This document shows positions 25,391 through 35,180 of a stretch of 64,000 nucleotides of DNA, in pieces. The DNA comes from Chloroflexota bacterium. Its GTDB lineage: Bacteria > Chloroflexota > Dehalococcoidia > Lucifugimonadales > UBA3495. The stretch lies in the NCBI GenBank assembly GCA_028874075.1, contig JAPPLU010000047.1, positions 1 to 64,000 of the forward strand. The letters are read 5' to 3'. Under the pieces are notes generated by a model, which was not told the origin of the DNA, searched no databases, and saw only the letters and a list, made by a program, of their open reading frames with translations. Both the position numbers and the translations under genes were made by a program. Each line of letters begins with the position of its first letter. Position 1 is the first letter of the stretch.

Positions 25391-26779
25391 ATGGCATCCG
25401 GCGGTCAGCTAACAAATTATCGGGAGGCCTTGGACTACCTTTTGTCCCTGGTAGACCACGAGCGCCAGGTGCCTTCTCTCCCTCGACAGAAGCGGATCTA
25501 CGATTTGCAGCGAATTGCTGCTTTTCTTGTCCAGCTGGGCAATCCCCACCTGTCGGTACGCACTGTCCACATTGCTGGTACAAAAGGCAAGGGCAGCACT
25601 GCGGCGATGGTGAACTCGATACTGGGTGTTGCTGGTTACCGTACCGGCTTCTATTCCTCGCCCCATCTTCACACCTTTCGAGAACGCATTCGGCTGAGTG
25701 GCGAACCGGTATCGGAGGAAGTGTTTGCGGGGCTGGTGGAGAGTCTGGCTCCGGTGGCAGCGGAGTTGAGGCAGGAGACGGACTTGGGTCCGGTAACGCT
25801 GTTCGAATTTATAACGGCTATGGCCTTCCGCTGCTTCGCCGACGAAAAGGTGGACTTTCAGACGATTGAAGTGGGCCTTGGCGGCCGGCTGGACGCCACA
25901 AATGTGGTAGCACCCGAAGTCTGCGCTATTACTTCCGTAAGCCTGGACCATATGGCTATCCTCGGCGACACGGTGGAGGAGATTGCCGCCGACAAGGCAG
26001 GAATAATCAAGCCCGGTGTCCCTGTTGTGGTCGCCCCACAGAGGCCCGGCGCGCTGGAAGTTATACTGGCAGCCGCCGAGGAGAAGTGCGCTCCCGTCAC
26101 ACTGGTAGGCAGGGACGTTACCTGGACGTTCCAAGGCCACATTAGAGGTGGTCAAGAGGGAAGAATAGCCGGCCGACAGGGCAGCATTTCGGCCAGAGTG
26201 CCACTCCTAGGACGCCATCAGCTTGAAAACGTCGCCATGGCGGTGGCTATAACGGAGACCCTCGCCGAAAAGGGATACACCATTACCAAGCCGGATGTTA
26301 CCGGGGGGTTGATGCGGGTAGAGTGGCCGTGCCGGCTGGAGGTTCTGGCACGGGACCCACTTGTTGTTTGCGACGGGGCACACAACGTCTACTCCATGGA
26401 GACTATGCTGTCGTCGCTTCGGGAATATTTTGACTTTGAACGCCTTCTGGTGGTAGCCGGCTTTTCGCGGGACAAGAGTGTCGAAGGAATGGTGGAAGCT
26501 ATGGCGCCGCACTCGGACATGGTGACAGCTACCCGTTCCCGGCATCCCCGGTCCCTGGCGCCGGCTTCGCTGGCAGGCCTCTTGAGGGAAAACGGCGTAC
26601 AAGAGGTCCGTCAAACAGAGGATGTCTGCGGGGCCCTGGAACTGGCCAGAGAGGAAGCTGACCCGAAGGACCTCATTCTGGCTACGGGCTCCCTGTTCGT
26701 TGCGGCCGAGGCCAGGGAGGCAATGCTGGGAATTGAACCGGAGCTTTATCCAGATCTGCTGCCTCCTGATCTGAGGTAA
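25391..26779 (+). CDS. folC: folylpolyglutamate synthase/dihydrofolate synthase
   Basis: 462 residues, Mur-ligase family. FolC adds glutamate to dihydropteroate and to folates using ATP. The P-loop is GTKGKGST, followed by SSPHLHTFRERIRL and EVGLGGRLDATN, then SLDHMAILGDTVEEIAADKAGIIK, the folate-binding family block. The C-terminal DGAHNVYSMETM matches the Mur ligase C-domain. It is directly downstream of the NDUFA9-like gene (two-base gap), so the pair is co-transcribed. Confidence 0.93.
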   Translation: MASGGQLTNYREALDYLLSLVDHERQVPSLPRQKRIYDLQRIAAFLVQLGNPHLSVRTVHIAGTKGKGSTAAMVNSILGVAGYRTGFYSSPHLHTFRERIRLSGEPVSEEVFAGLVESLAPVAAELRQETDLGPVTLFEFITAMAFRCFADEKVDFQTIEVGLGGRLDATNVVAPEVCAITSVSLDHMAILGDTVEEIAADKAGIIKPGVPVVVAPQRPGALEVILAAAEEKCAPVTLVGRDVTWTFQGHIRGGQEGRIAGRQGSISARVPLLGRHQLENVAMAVAITETLAEKGYTITKPDVTGGLMRVEWPCRLEVLARDPLVVCDGAHNVYSMETMLSSLREYFDFERLLVVAGFSRDKSVEGMVEAMAPHSDMVTATRSRHPRSLAPASLAGLLRENGVQEVRQTEDVCGALELAREEADPKDLILATGSLFVAAEAREAMLGIEPELYPDLLPPDLR

Positions 26780-26892
26780 CTTAACCCGGCGACTAAAGTG
26801 CTTAAAGGGATGAGGATGGACTGGTTCTGCTCCGCCGTGGAGCTAGTTCGATTTTTAAAGTTTGCATAATGGGAGTTTGGCAAGAGTTGCCT

Positions 26893-28137
26893 ATGGAGAA
26901 GAAGAGGGTTGTAATTACCGGGATCGGGGCCATAACGCCGCTGGGTCAATCGGCCGAAGCTTTCTGGGCCAACCTTATTGCGGGCAAGTCCGGTGTTGGC
27001 CCGATGACTCTGTGCGACCCAACCGATTATCCCTGCCAAATTGCCGGCGAGGTTACCGATTTTGACCCCGAAGACTATATGGGAGCTCGGGATGCCCGGC
27101 GCATGGCCCGGTTTTCTCAGTTGGCCGTGGCGGCTGGCTTGCAGGCGGCAGAGTCTGCCGGGTTCGACCTGGAATGGGTGGATCCTTTCCGGGTTGGGGT
27201 ATTGATCGGTAATGGCAATGGCGGCTTCCCGACACTGGAAGACAATTGCCGAGTACTGGCTGCCAGGGGAGGGATGCGCATGTCTCCTTTCTTCTTTCCC
27301 ATGGTGCTGCCCAACATGGCGGCGGCCAACTTAAGCCACTATTTGGGCGCCCGGGGCTACAACTCCACTGCTACGACGGCTTGCGCAGCGTCAAACCAGG
27401 CCATCGGCGAAGCCCTGCGCTTGCTGCAGAGGGGAGAGGCGGACGTCATTTTTGCCGGCGGCGCTGAGGCCGGTATCTGCCATTTGGGGTTGGCCGGGTT
27501 CGCAGTGATGCGTGCCCTGAGTACCCGGAATGACGAACCGCAAAGGGCCAGCCGTCCCTTTGATGCCGACCGGGACGGTTTTGTGCCGGCCGAAGGATCG
27601 GTTATCCTGGCGCTGGAAACGGAGGAACATGCTCTAGCTCGGGGAGCCTGTATCCGGGCAGAGCTGGCCGGATTCGGCTGTACTGCAGACGCCGGGCACC
27701 TGGTCCAGCCTGAAGAGACCGGCAGCAGCGCGGCAGAGGCCATGCGGTTGGCCCTTGCGGACGCTGGCGTTGCCCTTGACGAAGTGGACTACATAAATGC
27801 CCACGGTACTTCCACGCCACTGAACGACGCAATTGAGACGGTAGCCATTAAGCGCCTGTTTGGTGAATACGCTTACCGGATTCCCATAAGCTCCACCAAG
27901 TCGATGATCGGCCATTCCTTGGGCGCCTCCGGGGCACTGGAGGCTGCGGCGTGCCTCGGCACAATTGCCTCCGGCAAGATTCACCCTACTATCAACTACG
28001 AAAACCCTGACCCGGATTGCGACCTGGACTACGTGCCCAACAAAGCCAGGAACCGGGAGGTACATGTGGCGTTGTCCAACGCCTTCGGTTTCGGCGGTCA
28101 GAACGCCTGCCTAGTTTTAAGGGAATTCGTGGAGTGA
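26893..28137 (+). CDS. fabF: beta-ketoacyl-ACP synthase II, second copy
   Basis: 414 residues from ATG 26893; an ATG eight codons earlier (26869) is also open and neither has a clear ribosome-binding site. Catalytic Cys164 in TTACAASN, His in [11 protein letters not shown] and His in [12 protein letters not shown] are present, and FGFGGQN closes the chain. The Cys context is more canonical than in the copy at 19.8-21.1 kb. The two paralogues differ throughout and probably have different chain-length or branching preferences. A strong terminator follows. Confidence 0.88.
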   Translation: MEKKRVVITGIGAITPLGQSAEAFWANLIAGKSGVGPMTLCDPTDYPCQIAGEVTDFDPEDYMGARDARRMARFSQLAVAAGLQAAESAGFDLEWVDPFRVGVLIGNGNGGFPTLEDNCRVLAARGGMRMSPFFFPMVLPNMAAANLSHYLGARGYNSTATTACAASNQAIGEALRLLQRGEADVIFAGGAEAGICHLGLAGFAVMRALSTRNDEPQRASRPFDADRDGFVPAEGSVILALETEEHALARGACIRAELAGFGCTADAGHLVQPEETGSSAAEAMRLALADAGVALDEVDYINAHGTSTPLNDAIETVAIKRLFGEYAYRIPISSTKSMIGHSLGASGALEAAACLGTIASGKIHPTINYENPDPDCDLDYVPNKARNREVHVALSNAFGFGGQNACLVLREFVE

Positions 28138-28227
28138 CGAACACAGTTGTTCAGGCCGGCGTGGGGCCGACTCTCCTGGCTCTTACAAATTTCTAAGTGG
28201 GAATTCCTTTCCTTTGCAATGAAATCG

Positions 28228-28265
28228 GCCGGGAGCATCAATGCTCCCGGCTTCTCAGTTTTTCG
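28228..28265 (+). terminator. rho-independent terminator after the second fabF
   Basis: Arms 28228-28238 and 28241-28251 (GCCGGGAGCAT and its complement) are followed by TTCTCAGTTTTT. The stem is similar in sequence to the terminator at 60666-60691. Confidence 0.85.
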
Positions 28266-28317
28266 CAGGGATTGGTTAGCTGCCGAAATAGTCTGTCCTT
28301 CCAGCGGCTGCCGCGGC

Positions 28318-28587
28318 TTAGTTGCTGCTTGCTTCCACGGCCTCCTGAGCCTTTTCGCCCTGGGCCAAGACGTCATCGAGCATTCGCTGCAGGGCCATAA
28401 TGTGGCTGCACACACCCCTGGTGTGAAAGAACAGGCATTCGCACTTCCATTCGCCGGATTCGAAACTCACCTGGTAAGTGTTGTGATTGCCCTCGAAGGT
28501 GGCGTGGAAACTGTTGATGCTGACTCGTTCCCGTTCTTCAGCGTACTTTCTGGCCTTGTCGATCTTCCCGATGAAGCTGGAGTTCAT
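28318..28587 (-). CDS. small SWIM zinc-finger protein
   Basis: 89 residues. Cys49-x-Cys51, Cys60-x-His62 (CECLFFHTRGVCSHI) is a SWIM zinc finger, a motif that binds nucleic acid or protein partners. It is preceded by a short beta-rich YQVSFESGEWKC stretch. The N-terminus is a charged helix (KIDKARKYAEERER) and the C-terminus an acidic helix. The start has a strong GGAGGAT site. It stands alone with its own promoter, divergent from alaS. Similar small stand-alone SWIM proteins are known but uncharacterised. Confidence 0.75.
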   Translation of the reverse strand: MNSSFIGKIDKARKYAEERERVSINSFHATFEGNHNTYQVSFESGEWKCECLFFHTRGVCSHIMALQRMLDDVLAQGEKAQEAVEASSN

Positions 28588-28660
28588 TCAATCCTCCTTC
28601 TATTCACTGCGGCGCTTCTCCTTTAGCCTTGCATACAGCCCTATGGTTAAGGGCATCTAA

Positions 28661-28690
28661 ATTGTAAAGTCAGTGCCACAAAAGGGTCAA
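28661..28690 (-). promoter_or_regulatory. promoter for the SWIM protein gene
   Basis: The minus strand has TTGACC at 28690-28685, an 18-bp spacer and TACAAT at 28666-28661, about 74 bases before the start codon. Confidence 0.55.
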
Positions 28691-28845
28691 GGATTGTGGC
28701 AGCCATTTTCTGAACTGCTATAGCCTCCCCAAGCAGCGGCGAAGGAAATCTGACGGGAGGCTTGGCTGAATGGCAAGGGTGACCTGGAATATAGAGAGCC
28801 GGTCATTCCTAGCCGGTAACCTAAGGGAGCTTCCGGGTTGGGCAA

Positions 28846-28874
28846 TTGACGCTACCGGGGGGCTGGCATAAAAT
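28846..28874 (+). promoter_or_regulatory. alaS promoter
   Basis: TTGACG at 28846-28851, exactly 17 bp, then TAAAAT at 28869-28874. It predicts a leader of about 68 bases before the alaS ATG. Confidence 0.75.
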
Positions 28875-28948
28875 CCGAACTGCTGGCCTGAAAACAGATT
28901 TCTGACAGTCAGCAACATCTCTATCAATCCTGCAGGTGAACCACTTTG

Positions 28949-31828
28949 ATGACCGGCGACGAAATCAGGGACTCTTATATCAGGTTTTTTGAGGGTAGAG
29001 ACCATCTACACATGCCCAGCGCTTCGCTTATTCCTGCGGGCGATCCCACTCTGCTCTTTACCAGCGCTGGAATGGTTCCTTTCAAGCCCTTTTTTATGGG
29101 TGAACAGACTCCTCCCAATCGCCGGTTGACCAGCTATCAGAAGAGTTTCAGGACAACTGATATCGACGAAGTTGGTGACCACAAGCACCTGACGTTTTTT
29201 GAGATGCTGGGCAATTTCAGCATTGGAGATTATTTCAAGGAAAACGCCATCTCCTTCGCCTGGGAACTGGTCACAGTGCTGTTTGACCTGTCGCCTGATC
29301 GGCTATACGTAACTATCCATCTGGATGACGACGAAGCATTCCAGCTTTGGCGAGACAACATCGGCGTGCCCGAAGAACGCATTTATCGCTACGGCGACAG
29401 CGATAACTGGTGGGGACCGGCGGGCACCGAAGGCCCCACCGGGCCCTGCACAGAAATCCATTACGACGGTGGGGAGGAAAAGGGGTGTGGACCCATGGTC
29501 CCGCCCGACCAGTTGACCGCCATATTCCGCAAGGAACGGGATACGGGAGAAGTACAGGACATTCCGGGCTGCCATCCCAACTGCGACTGCGAGCGGTTTG
29601 TGGAGTTGTGGAACCTGGTCTTCATGCAGTTCTACCAAGACCCGGAACGAAACCGCACTCTCCTGCCCGCCCCAAGCGTGGACACTGGCATGGGCCTGGA
29701 GCGGGCTGCTGCCGTCCTGCAAAACAAGCCGAACGTCTACGAGACCGACCTGTTCCGACCCATCATTGACAAGGCTTGCGAATTGAGTGGCAAGTCATAC
29801 GGCAAGGATCGGGAGACTGACTACGCCCTCCGGGTGGTGGCAGAGCACGCGCGGGCGTCGTCCTTTCTGATCGGAGACGGTGTGGTTCCAGGCAACGAGG
29901 GCCGGGGTTACGTATTACGCCGTGTTATCCGTCGGGCCATCCGCTATGGCCGCCGCCTGGGACTGGCCCAGCCATTCCTGACTCAAGTGGCCGAGGTGGT
30001 TCTAGCAAGGTTCGGCGCCGTATACGGAGAGTTGTCGGAGAATCATGATTTCATCCTTAGGGTCGTGGGCCTTGAGGAGGAACGATTCGGCCGGACTTTC
30101 GAGCGGGGCAACGATATCCTCGGTGGCATGGTAGCTTATCGCGAAAAGACTACCGCGAATGTCGGGCAGATAGCCGCCGCTGCTGACAAGTTGGGGGCTT
30201 TGCCCAATGACCATTTGGGCGCCAACGAGTCGGAGAACATGGGCGCTCAACTGGCAGGTGAGGTCCTAGTGGAGTCCCTGTCTGCCTCCAATGGCGGACA
30301 GCCAAGCGCCATAGCTGCCATACAGTCCTGGTCGGCAACCGTTACCGGCCGGGAAGCCTTCGTTCTTTACGACACCTACGGCTTTCCCCCGGAATTGACC
30401 GCCGAAATTGCCCGCGAGAATGGGCTGGACGTGGACACCGAGGGTTTCGAGTCCGAGATGGAGTCCCAACGGGAGCAGTCGCGTTCGGCCCAGGGGTTCA
30501 CCGGCGGGATGGAGATGCTGACCGCCTATGAGAACCTGGGAATTACCGCTACCCACTTTGTTGGGTATCAGCACCTGACGCAGGAAACGCTGGTGGCGGC
30601 CTTGCTGGTGGACAACGAGGCTGCGGGTCACGCTTCCCAGGGACAGCATGTAGAGGTGTTGCTGGAGGGCACGCCCTTCTACGCCGAAAGTGGCGGACAG
30701 GTGGGAGACCGGGGCATCATCGAGGGCGCCAATGGCAGAATGCGGGTTGAAGATACCCAGAGTCCCGTGGCCGGACTTATAGTGCACCGGGGCGTGGTAG
30801 AGGCGGGCGACATATCCCTGGGAGAGTTGGTGACGGCGAGAGTTGACATATCTCGTCGGCTGGATGCGGCCCGCAACCACAGCGGCACCCACCTGTTGCA
30901 CGCTTCCCTGCGTTCGGTGCTGGGCCCCCACGTCAGGCAGGCCGGATCACTCGTTACTCCTGACCGGCTGCGGTTTGACTTCAGCCACGTGGGCCCCCTG
31001 TCCCCGGAAGAGCAGCTTTCCGTCCAGAACATGGCGAATGCAAAAGTACGGGACAACCTTGAAGTGTCTACGCAGGAAAGCACTTACGCCGAAGCGGTTC
31101 GCGACGGCGCCCTGGCCTTCTTCGGCGACCGTTATGGCGATACCGTCCGGGTGGTGCGGATGTCCAACGGCGATGCCTTTAGCGTGGAAGTCTGCGGCGG
31201 CACCCACGTTGGTGCGACAGGGCAGGTGGGTACCATGTTTGTCCTTGGCGAATCGGGAATCGGTGGGGGCATGCGGCGCATTGAAGCCGTCACCGGGAGG
31301 GGCGCCGAGCAACTCTTCGTGGAACAGGCCACCAGGCTGGAGGCGCTGGCCCGCCGGCTTCAGACTCCGGTGCTGGACCTGGAGTCACGTCTGGAGACGT
31401 TCATACAGGATACGGAGGAACTGCGGCGGCGACTGGCAACCCTTGAGAGAGGCAGCCTGAGATCCGAAGCCGAGGTCCTTTTGGAAGGTGTACAGGATGT
31501 GGACGGCGTGAAGGTGGTGACGGGACGTACTTCCGCCAACAGCGCAGAAGCCATGCGGGAGATGGGCGACTTCATCAAGACCCGCCTCTCCAGCGCTGTA
31601 ATCTGCCTGGGGGCGGTGGTCAATGGCAATCCACTGATGGTAACGATGGTTACGCCCGACCTGGTAGACCGTGGGCTGCACGCAGGCAACATTGTGCGCG
31701 ATGCCGCTCGCATAATGGGTGGAGGCGGAGGCGGTCAGCCCGAAATGGCACAGGCGGGTGGCCGGCAGGCGGACAAGTTAGAGGACGCCCTGCACCGGGT
31801 GACGGAACTAGTCAGAGAAGGGCAGTAG
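28949..31828 (+). CDS. alaS: alanyl-tRNA synthetase with an internal insertion
   Basis: 959 residues, clearly longer than the usual 870-880. ATG 28949 is ten bases after AGGTGA; TTG 28946 is an alternative. The catalytic domain (FTSAGMVPFKP, SYQKSFRTTDID, MQFYQDPER, SVDTGMGLER), editing domain (NHSGTHLLHASL and EVCGGTHVGATGQVG) and C-terminal DHHA1 domain (GGGGGGQPEMAQAGG) are all complete. Between MVAYREK (394-400) and GREAFVLYDTYGFP (467-480) there are some 65 residues where E. coli AlaS has about a dozen. The insert is Ala/Gly/Asn-rich and of low complexity. The CHPNCDC segment near residue 212 is a lineage-type zinc-like loop. Confidence 0.95.
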   Translation: MTGDEIRDSYIRFFEGRDHLHMPSASLIPAGDPTLLFTSAGMVPFKPFFMGEQTPPNRRLTSYQKSFRTTDIDEVGDHKHLTFFEMLGNFSIGDYFKENAISFAWELVTVLFDLSPDRLYVTIHLDDDEAFQLWRDNIGVPEERIYRYGDSDNWWGPAGTEGPTGPCTEIHYDGGEEKGCGPMVPPDQLTAIFRKERDTGEVQDIPGCHPNCDCERFVELWNLVFMQFYQDPERNRTLLPAPSVDTGMGLERAAAVLQNKPNVYETDLFRPIIDKACELSGKSYGKDRETDYALRVVAEHARASSFLIGDGVVPGNEGRGYVLRRVIRRAIRYGRRLGLAQPFLTQVAEVVLARFGAVYGELSENHDFILRVVGLEEERFGRTFERGNDILGGMVAYREKTTANVGQIAAAADKLGALPNDHLGANESENMGAQLAGEVLVESLSASNGGQPSAIAAIQSWSATVTGREAFVLYDTYGFPPELTAEIARENGLDVDTEGFESEMESQREQSRSAQGFTGGMEMLTAYENLGITATHFVGYQHLTQETLVAALLVDNEAAGHASQGQHVEVLLEGTPFYAESGGQVGDRGIIEGANGRMRVEDTQSPVAGLIVHRGVVEAGDISLGELVTARVDISRRLDAARNHSGTHLLHASLRSVLGPHVRQAGSLVTPDRLRFDFSHVGPLSPEEQLSVQNMANAKVRDNLEVSTQESTYAEAVRDGALAFFGDRYGDTVRVVRMSNGDAFSVEVCGGTHVGATGQVGTMFVLGESGIGGGMRRIEAVTGRGAEQLFVEQATRLEALARRLQTPVLDLESRLETFIQDTEELRRRLATLERGSLRSEAEVLLEGVQDVDGVKVVTGRTSANSAEAMREMGDFIKTRLSSAVICLGAVVNGNPLMVTMVTPDLVDRGLHAGNIVRDAARIMGGGGGGQPEMAQAGGRQADKLEDALHRVTELVREGQ

Positions 31829-31847
31829 AGGAGGGAGACTGGAAGGG

Positions 31848-32261
31848 ATGCGGTACCTTGCCCTGGACCTGGGGAACCGTCGGATTGGCCTGGCAGTCGG
31901 CGGTGAAGAAGGTGTTCCGGTGGTGCCGGCCGGCCATATAGAAAAAAAGACCCTGCGCCAGGACATGGAACGGGTGCTGGCAGCAGTTCGGGACCGGGGC
32001 GCAGGCGCGATAGTTGTGGGGATGCCTTACTCCCTGTCGGGTGAGTCCGGTGTCCAGGCGAAGCTGGCAGAGGGGTTTGTTAAGGAGCTGCGGAAGCGGA
32101 CTCACTTGCCGGTGCACACCATGGACGAGCGGTTCTCCTCCGTGGAAGCCGAGGGCTTGCTGAGGGATTCGGGAGCCCAACCTTCCAGGCGAAGGGGGGA
32201 CGTGGACGCCATGGCCGCAGCACTAATCCTTGAACGCTTTCTGGCCCTGGGGCAGGGTTAG
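31848..32261 (+). CDS. ruvX: RuvX/YqgF-family putative Holliday junction resolvase
   Basis: 137 residues. An RNase H-like fold protein involved in pre-16S rRNA processing or junction resolution. LDLGNRRIGLAVG is the first acidic motif, VVGMPYSLSGE the substrate loop, TMDERFSS the second acidic motif, and DVDAMAAALILE the last. It follows alaS by 19 bases, a conserved pairing in many bacteria. Its last four bases overlap the end of the convergent nitrilase-family gene. Confidence 0.92.
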   Translation: MRYLALDLGNRRIGLAVGGEEGVPVVPAGHIEKKTLRQDMERVLAAVRDRGAGAIVVGMPYSLSGESGVQAKLAEGFVKELRKRTHLPVHTMDERFSSVEAEGLLRDSGAQPSRRRGDVDAMAAALILERFLALGQG

Positions 32262-33031
32262 AGGTAGATTCGGTCGAAATCGCTGGACAGGCTGGTCATC
32301 CGGTCGAGGTCCCAGTCGAAACAGAGGATGACCGAGCGGTCTGAAGTAGCTTCCAAAAGGCGCCGGCCGTCCTTCGCGACGACGCTCTCAGCTTGCCGGT
32401 AGTCCAGTTCTTCGTCTTCCTGGCCCGAGCGGTTGCAAACGATTATTGGAACCTCGTTGTCCAGGGAACGCTGTTCCCATTCGCCGTCCGGGGCGCACTG
32501 CCCGGGGCCCCAGGAGACAGGAGAAACGTAGATCTGGGCGCCCTTGTCCTTGAGTTCCTGGGCCACTTCATTCTTGTAGGCGTCGGCGCAGACCATGACG
32601 CCGACCTTGATGCCGTCGCAGTCCACCGGCTCGATAACCGTGCCTGCCGTCGACCAGCCTTCCGCGCCGCGTAGGGCCTTGATCTTGCTATGCTTTCCCA
32701 CTATCCGGCCGGCAGGGTCAATTACGAAGGCCGTATTGAAGAGTTTGTCCGTCTGCGGGTCACGTTCCGGGTGGGACAGGAATACCGTTAACCCCAGTCG
32801 CTGAACCATCTGGCAATATTCATTCATCCAGGCGTCGGGCTGGGGCAATATCCAGTCGGTACCGATCTGCTTCATGAACATGTAACCGGGGATGCACAGT
32901 TCAGGAGTAACAATCCAATTGGCGCCGGCGTCGGCCGCCATCTGGGTGGCCCGCTTCACCAGCGCCCGATTCTCGGCCACCTGGCTGGTAACTGGGGCAA
33001 GGTGCAGAAGGGCTACGCGAATCCTTGTCAT
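32258..33031 (-). CDS. carbon-nitrogen hydrolase (nitrilase superfamily)
   Basis: 257 residues. The Glu-Lys-Cys triad is in place: PELCIPGY near residue 43, KHSKIK near 113, and VMVCADAYK near 146. A second Glu lies in the LFNTAFVIDPAGRIVG region. Members hydrolyse amides, including deaminated glutathione and beta-ureidopropionate. The small size and lack of accessory domains suggest an amidase of this general group, but the substrate cannot be read. It is convergent with ruvX with a four-base overlap of the stop regions. Confidence 0.85.
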   Translation of the reverse strand: MTRIRVALLHLAPVTSQVAENRALVKRATQMAADAGANWIVTPELCIPGYMFMKQIGTDWILPQPDAWMNEYCQMVQRLGLTVFLSHPERDPQTDKLFNTAFVIDPAGRIVGKHSKIKALRGAEGWSTAGTVIEPVDCDGIKVGVMVCADAYKNEVAQELKDKGAQIYVSPVSWGPGQCAPDGEWEQRSLDNEVPIIVCNRSGQEDEELDYRQAESVVAKDGRRLLEATSDRSVILCFDWDLDRMTSLSSDFDRIYL

Positions 33032-33134
33032 GGCATGTCCCCTGTCAGCGCTGCCGGATATAGGACGAAGAGGGGGACCGGCTTGAGTCCCCTACGCCGG
33101 GCAATTATAGCATTGTGCGGTTCGAGCCCTGACC

Positions 33135-33163
33135 TTGACTCAAGAAGGGCGGAAGTCCAGAAT
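33135..33163 (+). promoter_or_regulatory. candidate tRNA-Gln promoter
   Basis: TTGACT at 33135-33140, a 17-bp spacer, then CAGAAT at 33158-33163. The tRNA 5' end lies about 58 bases downstream. Confidence 0.45.
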
Positions 33164-33221
33164 GGTAGCCTGTTTTGCTTGGGATCCGGTTGGGCTAACT
33201 GGCATGGGTCCTGATTGTCAA

Positions 33222-33295
33222 TGCCCGGTGGTGTAGCGGTAGCACGTCAGCCTTTGGAGCTGTAAGCCCTGGTTCGAACCCAGGCCGGGCAGCCA
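33222..33295 (+). tRNA. tRNA-Gln (TTG anticodon)
   Basis: 74 bases. The acceptor TGCCCGG pairs with CCGGGCA, the anticodon loop CTTTGGA gives TTG, the T-arm is CCTGG/CCAGG around TTCGAAC, and CCA is encoded. The first pair of the anticodon stem is a T-T mismatch and the variable loop is four bases. It has a single-gene unit. Confidence 0.93.
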
Positions 33296-33507
33296 CGGTT
33301 TCCTTCTCTTCAACTTGACCTTTCTCAATCACCTTTTCCATCAGGAGAATGGTACCGCCCGCCCGCACTGGATTTCTGGCTATTGTCGCCTGATCGGTGA
33401 AAAGAGATCGGGGCGAAATTTGACGCTGGTCCTCCCCCTAATGGCCTTTACGAATGGGCGGAAATGACCGGTCCCCGACCTGCTGGGCCGTATCAAGTGT
33501 TATCGAG

Positions 33508-34329
33508 CTATGGCTTGCGACCCACACATTCCCCGAAAGCCAGCGCTCCGAAAGCCGCCGAAGAGGTTTGCCAGTTGTCCAATTCACTGCGCCAGAAATC
33601 GAACTTCTCCCGAGTGGCTATGCCCAGACCGGTAACCCTTTCGATGAGCTGCTCCGAAAAGAACCAGTCAATTATGAACGAGTAGTAGAAGGCCAGATCT
33701 TCCGGCGTACCGTAGCTATCGAAAGAGGCAGAGCACCGGATGTCGGTGAAACCGGACTTAAGCATGACCCCCTTCATTTCCTTGCCAATTTCCGGATGAG
33801 CGCCGTTGCCCCGCATCAGGTTGGTGAAGGTGGCCCAGGCTTCCCGCAAGCCGTCGGTTCCCGGCTCGATAAAGCTTGACTCGCCAATCAGGTCACGGGT
33901 GGCGAGAATGCCGCCGGGTTTCAGCACTCTCATGGCTTCGGCCAGAGCGGCCGTTGTGTCAGGAATATGCATGATGACGGCGTGGGCGTGAACCACGTCG
34001 AAAGAGTCGTCCTCGAAGGGCAGCGAGAGGGCATTGCCCACATGGAAAATTGCGTTAGTGTGGTTGCTGGCTTCCGCCGCTGACTGGGCCAGCCCGATCT
34101 GGGACTCTTCCATGTCTATACCGTGAACTTCGCCTGGATTGACGGCTTCGGCAAGTCCCATGGTGATGGTTCCCGGTCCACAGCCCAGGTCAAGCAGCTT
34201 CATGCCGGGTTCAAGCAAGGGCAACAGGTAAGCGGCGCAGTTGCCGGCGTTTCTCCGTTCCAGCATCTGAAGAAACTCTTCGCTGTAACCCATCGTATAG
34301 TCTTGTGTCGATTGGTTCTGAGTGGTCAT
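33508..34329 (-). CDS. class I SAM-dependent methyltransferase (UbiE/ArsM-like)
   Basis: 273 residues from ATG 34329, 11 bases after GGGGAG; a longer frame begins 19 codons earlier without a site. Motif I is LLDLGCGPGTITMGLA, motif II HGIDMEES, then FDVVHAHAVIMHIPD and MRVLKPGGILATRD. A large C-terminal part with WFFSEQLIERVTGLG resembles UbiE/COQ5-type and other small-molecule methyltransferases. The acceptor is unknown. No partner gene is adjacent; a repeat-rich gene-free region lies upstream. Confidence 0.8.
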   Translation of the reverse strand: MTTQNQSTQDYTMGYSEEFLQMLERRNAGNCAAYLLPLLEPGMKLLDLGCGPGTITMGLAEAVNPGEVHGIDMEESQIGLAQSAAEASNHTNAIFHVGNALSLPFEDDSFDVVHAHAVIMHIPDTTAALAEAMRVLKPGGILATRDLIGESSFIEPGTDGLREAWATFTNLMRGNGAHPEIGKEMKGVMLKSGFTDIRCSASFDSYGTPEDLAFYYSFIIDWFFSEQLIERVTGLGIATREKFDFWRSELDNWQTSSAAFGALAFGECVGRKP

Positions 34330-34590
34330 TTCGTTGGCTTCTCCCCTTTGATGTGCCTTGTTTCCAGAATTGGTACCTGCAATCAATTATAAAGTATCAG
34401 CTATACACTTACACTCGAATAGCGAGGCATTACTCGCCACAAGGCCACGATAACCAGGAGATGCAATTCAGAACCAGGTCAACCTGCCTGAACTCGGCGC
34501 GGATTGAATGTCGTTGTGTCCGGCTGGCTGGCAGCACCGTCCGCGCAAACGTTCAGAGTTGAGGGGAGTGCCTTACCCGCCCCACCCATC

Positions 34591-34610
34591 ATACCGACGA
34601 AAGCCGGTAT
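34591..34610. repeat. REP/dRS3-like palindromic element, copy A
   Basis: ATACCG (34591-34596) and CGGTAT (34605-34610) flank ACGAAAGC, followed by CCAGAATCCT. This is the shape of the widespread GTCATTCC-CGAAAG-GGAATCCAG family of intergenic palindromes found in many bacteria (dRS3-like). A degenerate relative lies near 35181-35215. Confidence 0.6.
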
Positions 34611-34843
34611 CCAGAATCCTGGCCGTCTCGGGTCTTCTGTTTCGTGTTGGTCTTACCGGATTGGGGCTTGCCCCGGTTTGACCGGCTTTGCCCGAACCAT
34701 ATTGCGATCTCCCTGGGGCTGTCCGCCATAAGCTCCCTGGGAAAGGGAAATCCAACCACTGCTTCGAGGGCTGGAACTATTGGCCAACCAATGGCTTCCC
34801 GCCTGCCATCGGGGCTTCCACAAAGGACAAATTTTCTATTTCC

Positions 34844-34993
34844 GTGCCATTTTGGTCCATTCTGGGCCGTTTCGTATCTGAAACAGGGGCCAGGTGGCGC
34901 TCCTGTGGCCCATTTTCGGGCCACAGGCCAGATAGGAAAAGGGTAGTCCGAGTGGGCCATTCCGGGCCGTTTTGGGCCGTTTTGGGCCATTGT
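34844..34993. repeat. decamer tandem array interrupted by a hairpin
   Basis: Three 10-base units at 34844-34873 and four at 34954-34993, each a variant of GGGCCRTTYY (for example GGGCCATTCC, GGGCCGTTTT twice, GGGCCATTGT). Between the blocks is a perfect 10-bp inverted repeat, arms 34902-34911 and 34918-34927 around ATTTTC, whose stem carries the same TGGCCCATTTT core. The 10-base period matches one turn of the DNA helix. Confidence 0.6.
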
Positions 34994-35180
34994 CCTGACC
35001 TGAGTCGATGCGGCGCTCTTGCCCCGGCCTCCAGGACGGAAAGAGAAGGGCGATCTGACCTTGTCAGAGTTATGGTTGGAACAGTCCATGGAAGTATGGT
35101 AGGGATGGGTTACCGCAGGAATCAAGAGGCAGGTGTCATAGCTGTTTAGAGTTGAGGCGATTTCCCTCCTGGCTTGACCC

